In this document: positions 62,297-64,000 of the stretch, in pieces
How the letters are laid out: each line of letters opens with the position of its first letter
How positions within the stretch are numbered: position 1 is the stretch's first letter
Origin: Seohaeicola sp024304985
GTDB taxonomy: Bacteria; Pseudomonadota; Alphaproteobacteria; Rhodobacterales; Rhodobacteraceae
Assembly: GCF_028802875.1 (NCBI RefSeq)
Contig: NZ_JARAMP010000010.1
Span: 62,001-126,000, forward strand
Direction of reading: 5' to 3'
DNA: 64,000 bases
Position numbers and translations under genes: made by a program
Notes under the pieces: generated by a model
Told to the model about the DNA's origin: nothing
What the model saw: only the letters and a program-made list of their open reading frames with translations
Databases searched by the model: none

Positions 62297-63090
62297 TGCA
62301 GATGCGCGAGAGCGGCCCGATCAAGACACGGCGCGAGGGCGCGATCCTTGAAGTGACGCTGGACCGACCCAAGGCCAATGCGATCGATCTGGCCACCAGC
62401 CGGATCATGGGCGAGGTGTTCCGCGATTTCCGCGATGAGGATGGGTTGCGCGTGGCGATCCTGCGGGCGGAGGGCGAGAAATTCTTTTGCCCCGGCTGGG
62501 ATCTGAAGGCGGCGGCGGATGGCGATGCGGTGGACGGGGATTACGGCGTGGGTGGCTTTGGCGGCTTGCAGGAGTTGCCGCATCTGAACAAGCCGGTCAT
62601 TGCCGCCGTCAATGGCATCTGCTGCGGCGGCGGGCTGGAACTGGCCTTGAGTTGCGATCTGATCCTTGCCTCAAGCAACGCGACCTTTGCCTTGCCGGAA
62701 ATCCGGTCGGGCACGGTGGCGGATGCAGCCTCGATCAAGCTGCCGAAGCGGATTCCTTATCATGTGGCAATGGACCTGCTGCTGACGGGGCGGTGGTTCG
62801 ACGCCGATGAAGCCCTGCGTTGGGGGCTGCTGCGCGAGATCACGACGCCTGCCGACCTGTTGCCGAAGGCATGGGATCTGGCGCGACTGCTGGAGGCCGG
62901 ACCGCCGCTGGTCTATGCCGCAATCAAGGAGATCGTGCGCGAGGCGGAAGCGATGCGATTTCAGGATGCGCTGAACCGCATCACCAAGCGGCAGTTCGCG
63001 ACCGTGGACCGGCTCTATTCCAGCGAGGATCAACTGGAAGGCGCGCGCGCCTTTGCCGAAAAGCGCGACCCCGTCTGGAGGGGGCGCTGA
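62293..63090 (+). CDS. Enoyl-CoA hydratase, probable carnitinyl-CoA dehydratase (CaiD-like)
   Basis: A 265-residue crotonase-fold enzyme. Sites include CPGWDLKAAADGD, YGVGGFGGLQEL, VIAAVNGICCGGGLELALSCD (oxyanion Gly and first Glu) and FALPEIRSGTV (second Glu). GWDLKAAA followed by a GGF.GL segment is close to CaiD. It would hydrate crotonobetainyl-CoA to L-carnitinyl-CoA, joining gamma-butyrobetaine to the carnitine branch. No separate carnitinyl-CoA thioesterase or CoA transferase gene is seen. Confidence 0.85.
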   Translation: MMQMRESGPIKTRREGAILEVTLDRPKANAIDLATSRIMGEVFRDFRDEDGLRVAILRAEGEKFFCPGWDLKAAADGDAVDGDYGVGGFGGLQELPHLNKPVIAAVNGICCGGGLELALSCDLILASSNATFALPEIRSGTVADAASIKLPKRIPYHVAMDLLLTGRWFDADEALRWGLLREITTPADLLPKAWDLARLLEAGPPLVYAAIKEIVREAEAMRFQDALNRITKRQFATVDRLYSSEDQLEGARAFAEKRDPVWRGR

Positions 63091-63167
63091 GAGGGTGCGC
63101 GCCGCCTCGGGCCGGGGCTGTAGGCGCGCTGCCTTGGCATGATCCGCGCCGATTGCGCCCTGCCCTT

Positions 63168-64000
63168 CTACAGCAGCGCCTTCTGCATCATCATGTGGAC
63201 GCCCTTTTCACGGTTCACTGTCTGCGTGATCCGCAGGTCTCCGGCCAATGAGCACAGCATATAGGCTTGCTCGCGTGTGATGCCCGCGCGGGATGCCACA
63301 AGGGCGATCATCCGGCGCAGGGCGATTTCCACGCAAACGTCCAGATCGGGATGCATGCCCATGGTGATGAAATGGGTGGGAGTCTCGGCCTCGGGATAAG
63401 TCAGGTCCATGTCGCGGCGCAGGGTGAGGCGGAAACGGCCTTGCAGCGCGGTTTCAATGGCGGTCACGCAGACTTCTCCATCGCCCTGCGCGCCGTGCCC
63501 GTCGCCGCAGGAGAAGAGCGCCCCCTCGGCCAGCACGGGCAGATAGAGCGTGGTGCCCGCCACCAGCTCCTTGTTGTCGAGATTGCCACCATGGGCGCGC
63601 GGTTCGATCGTCGAAATGCGGCCCCATGCGGGCGGTGGAGCCACGCCCATCACGCCGAAGAACGGCGCAAGCGGCAGTTTCAGCCCCCAGGGCATCGTCG
63701 CCTCGCCCCGTTTGGCATCCAGCGGGATCGTTGTGTGGTGCATCTGCGGAAAGTCCAGCGGCAGTGTCCCCGCCAAGGGCCGGATGAAATTGTAACCCCA
63801 GTCCTGCCGCAGCTGCACATCCAGAATATCCACCTGCAACACATCGCCGGGTTTCGCGCCCGCGACCGCCACGGGGCCGGTCAGAATATGGCCCGGCATT
63901 GCGGGTGCGCCTGCGGCGTGGATCTCGTGCAGTTCGGGGGGCACATGGAAACCCTCTCCCGGCAAGACCTGCGGCCCGCCCGAAACCGTGTTGATGGTCA
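63168..64000 (-). CDS. Acetamidase/formamidase-family protein (5' part off the window)
   Basis: At least 277 residues of an FmdA/AmdA-type amidase. The frame stays open to the right edge (TINTVSGGPQVLPGEG), so the start lies outside. Seen are LTGPVAVAGAKPGDVLQV, HGGNLDNKELVAG and the metal-site block CGDGHGAQGDGEVC. It belongs to the same family as the other acetamidase in the window but to a different subgroup (this one keeps the classical GGNLDNK motif). It converges on the carnitine operon, with 77 bp between the stops. Confidence 0.88.
   Translation of the reverse strand, partial: TINTVSGGPQVLPGEGFHVPPELHEIHAAGAPAMPGHILTGPVAVAGAKPGDVLQVDILDVQLRQDWGYNFIRPLAGTLPLDFPQMHHTTIPLDAKRGEATMPWGLKLPLAPFFGVMGVAPPPAWGRISTIEPRAHGGNLDNKELVAGTTLYLPVLAEGALFSCGDGHGAQGDGEVCVTAIETALQGRFRLTLRRDMDLTYPEAETPTHFITMGMHPDLDVCVEIALRRMIALVASRAGITREQAYMLCSLAGDLRITQTVNREKGVHMMMQKALL

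Noticed and set aside
1..64000. tRNA, rRNA, insertion sequences, phage or integrase genes
   Set aside because: None found by eye: no transposase, integrase or recombinase motifs in any plausible protein and no cloverleaf-like segment noticed.

Overview
The window is high-GC DNA with tightly packed operons, many 4-bp ATGA overlaps, two TRAP transporters, a Liv/Urt-type and a Dpp-type ABC importer, Rieske betaine oxygenase genes and a carnitine-degradation block. Together these point to a Rhodobacteraceae (roseobacter/paracoccus-like) alphaproteobacterium. This is inferred from gene content and style, not from a marker gene. It is chromosome-like, catabolic sequence. I saw no rRNA, tRNA, CRISPR, phage, transposase or integrase.

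Left part (1-25 kb). The tail of a flavin oxidoreductase, a Rieske oxygenase and its reductase form a betaine-demethylation operon (GbcAB-like), facing a TetR gene. A long minus-strand operon follows: MlrC-like M81 peptidase, peptide-binding protein, two Dpp permeases, a fused double ATPase and two M20 peptidases. A divergent IclR gene and an Ntn-type acylase adjoin it, giving a peptide or acyl-peptide uptake and breakdown cassette. Next come a Pqi lipid-transport operon with PqiA split into two genes, four small enzymes (M15-like, isochorismatase, Tat-exported cyclase, AhpD-like) and an Ala/Glu-rich OmpA-like protein.

Middle (25-42 kb). A TetR gene is divergent from an operon for a three-subunit molybdenum hydroxylase of unknown substrate plus a TRAP transporter, with a 33-bp near-palindrome between them. 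A second TRAP operon diverges from an SDR / KstD-like flavoprotein / EamA exporter / IclR / acetamidase / SDR run. The substrate is unknown.

Middle right (42-51 kb). The most striking locus is a Urt/Liv-type amide importer whose second ATPase is fused in frame to a complete amidase-signature enzyme. An acyl-CoA ligase and a small monooxygenase-fold protein follow. The order suggests capture, import, hydrolysis and CoA activation of an amide in one operon, with the hydrolase tethered to the transporter.

Right part (51-64 kb). A YqiK/flotillin-like protein, pyroglutamyl peptidase and an unusual clan-A-type glycoside hydrolase with a hydrophobic tail precede a carnitine / gamma-butyrobetaine block: CdhR-like regulator, BKACE, L-carnitine dehydrogenase-thioesterase fusion, acyl-CoA dehydrogenase, ADP-forming CoA ligase and CaiD-like hydratase. 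Its product would be glycine betaine, the likely substrate of the oxygenase at the left edge. An acetamidase gene runs off the right end.

A recurring pattern: all four importers carry a strong GC hairpin 19-28 nt after the solute-binding-protein stop codon, before the permease genes.
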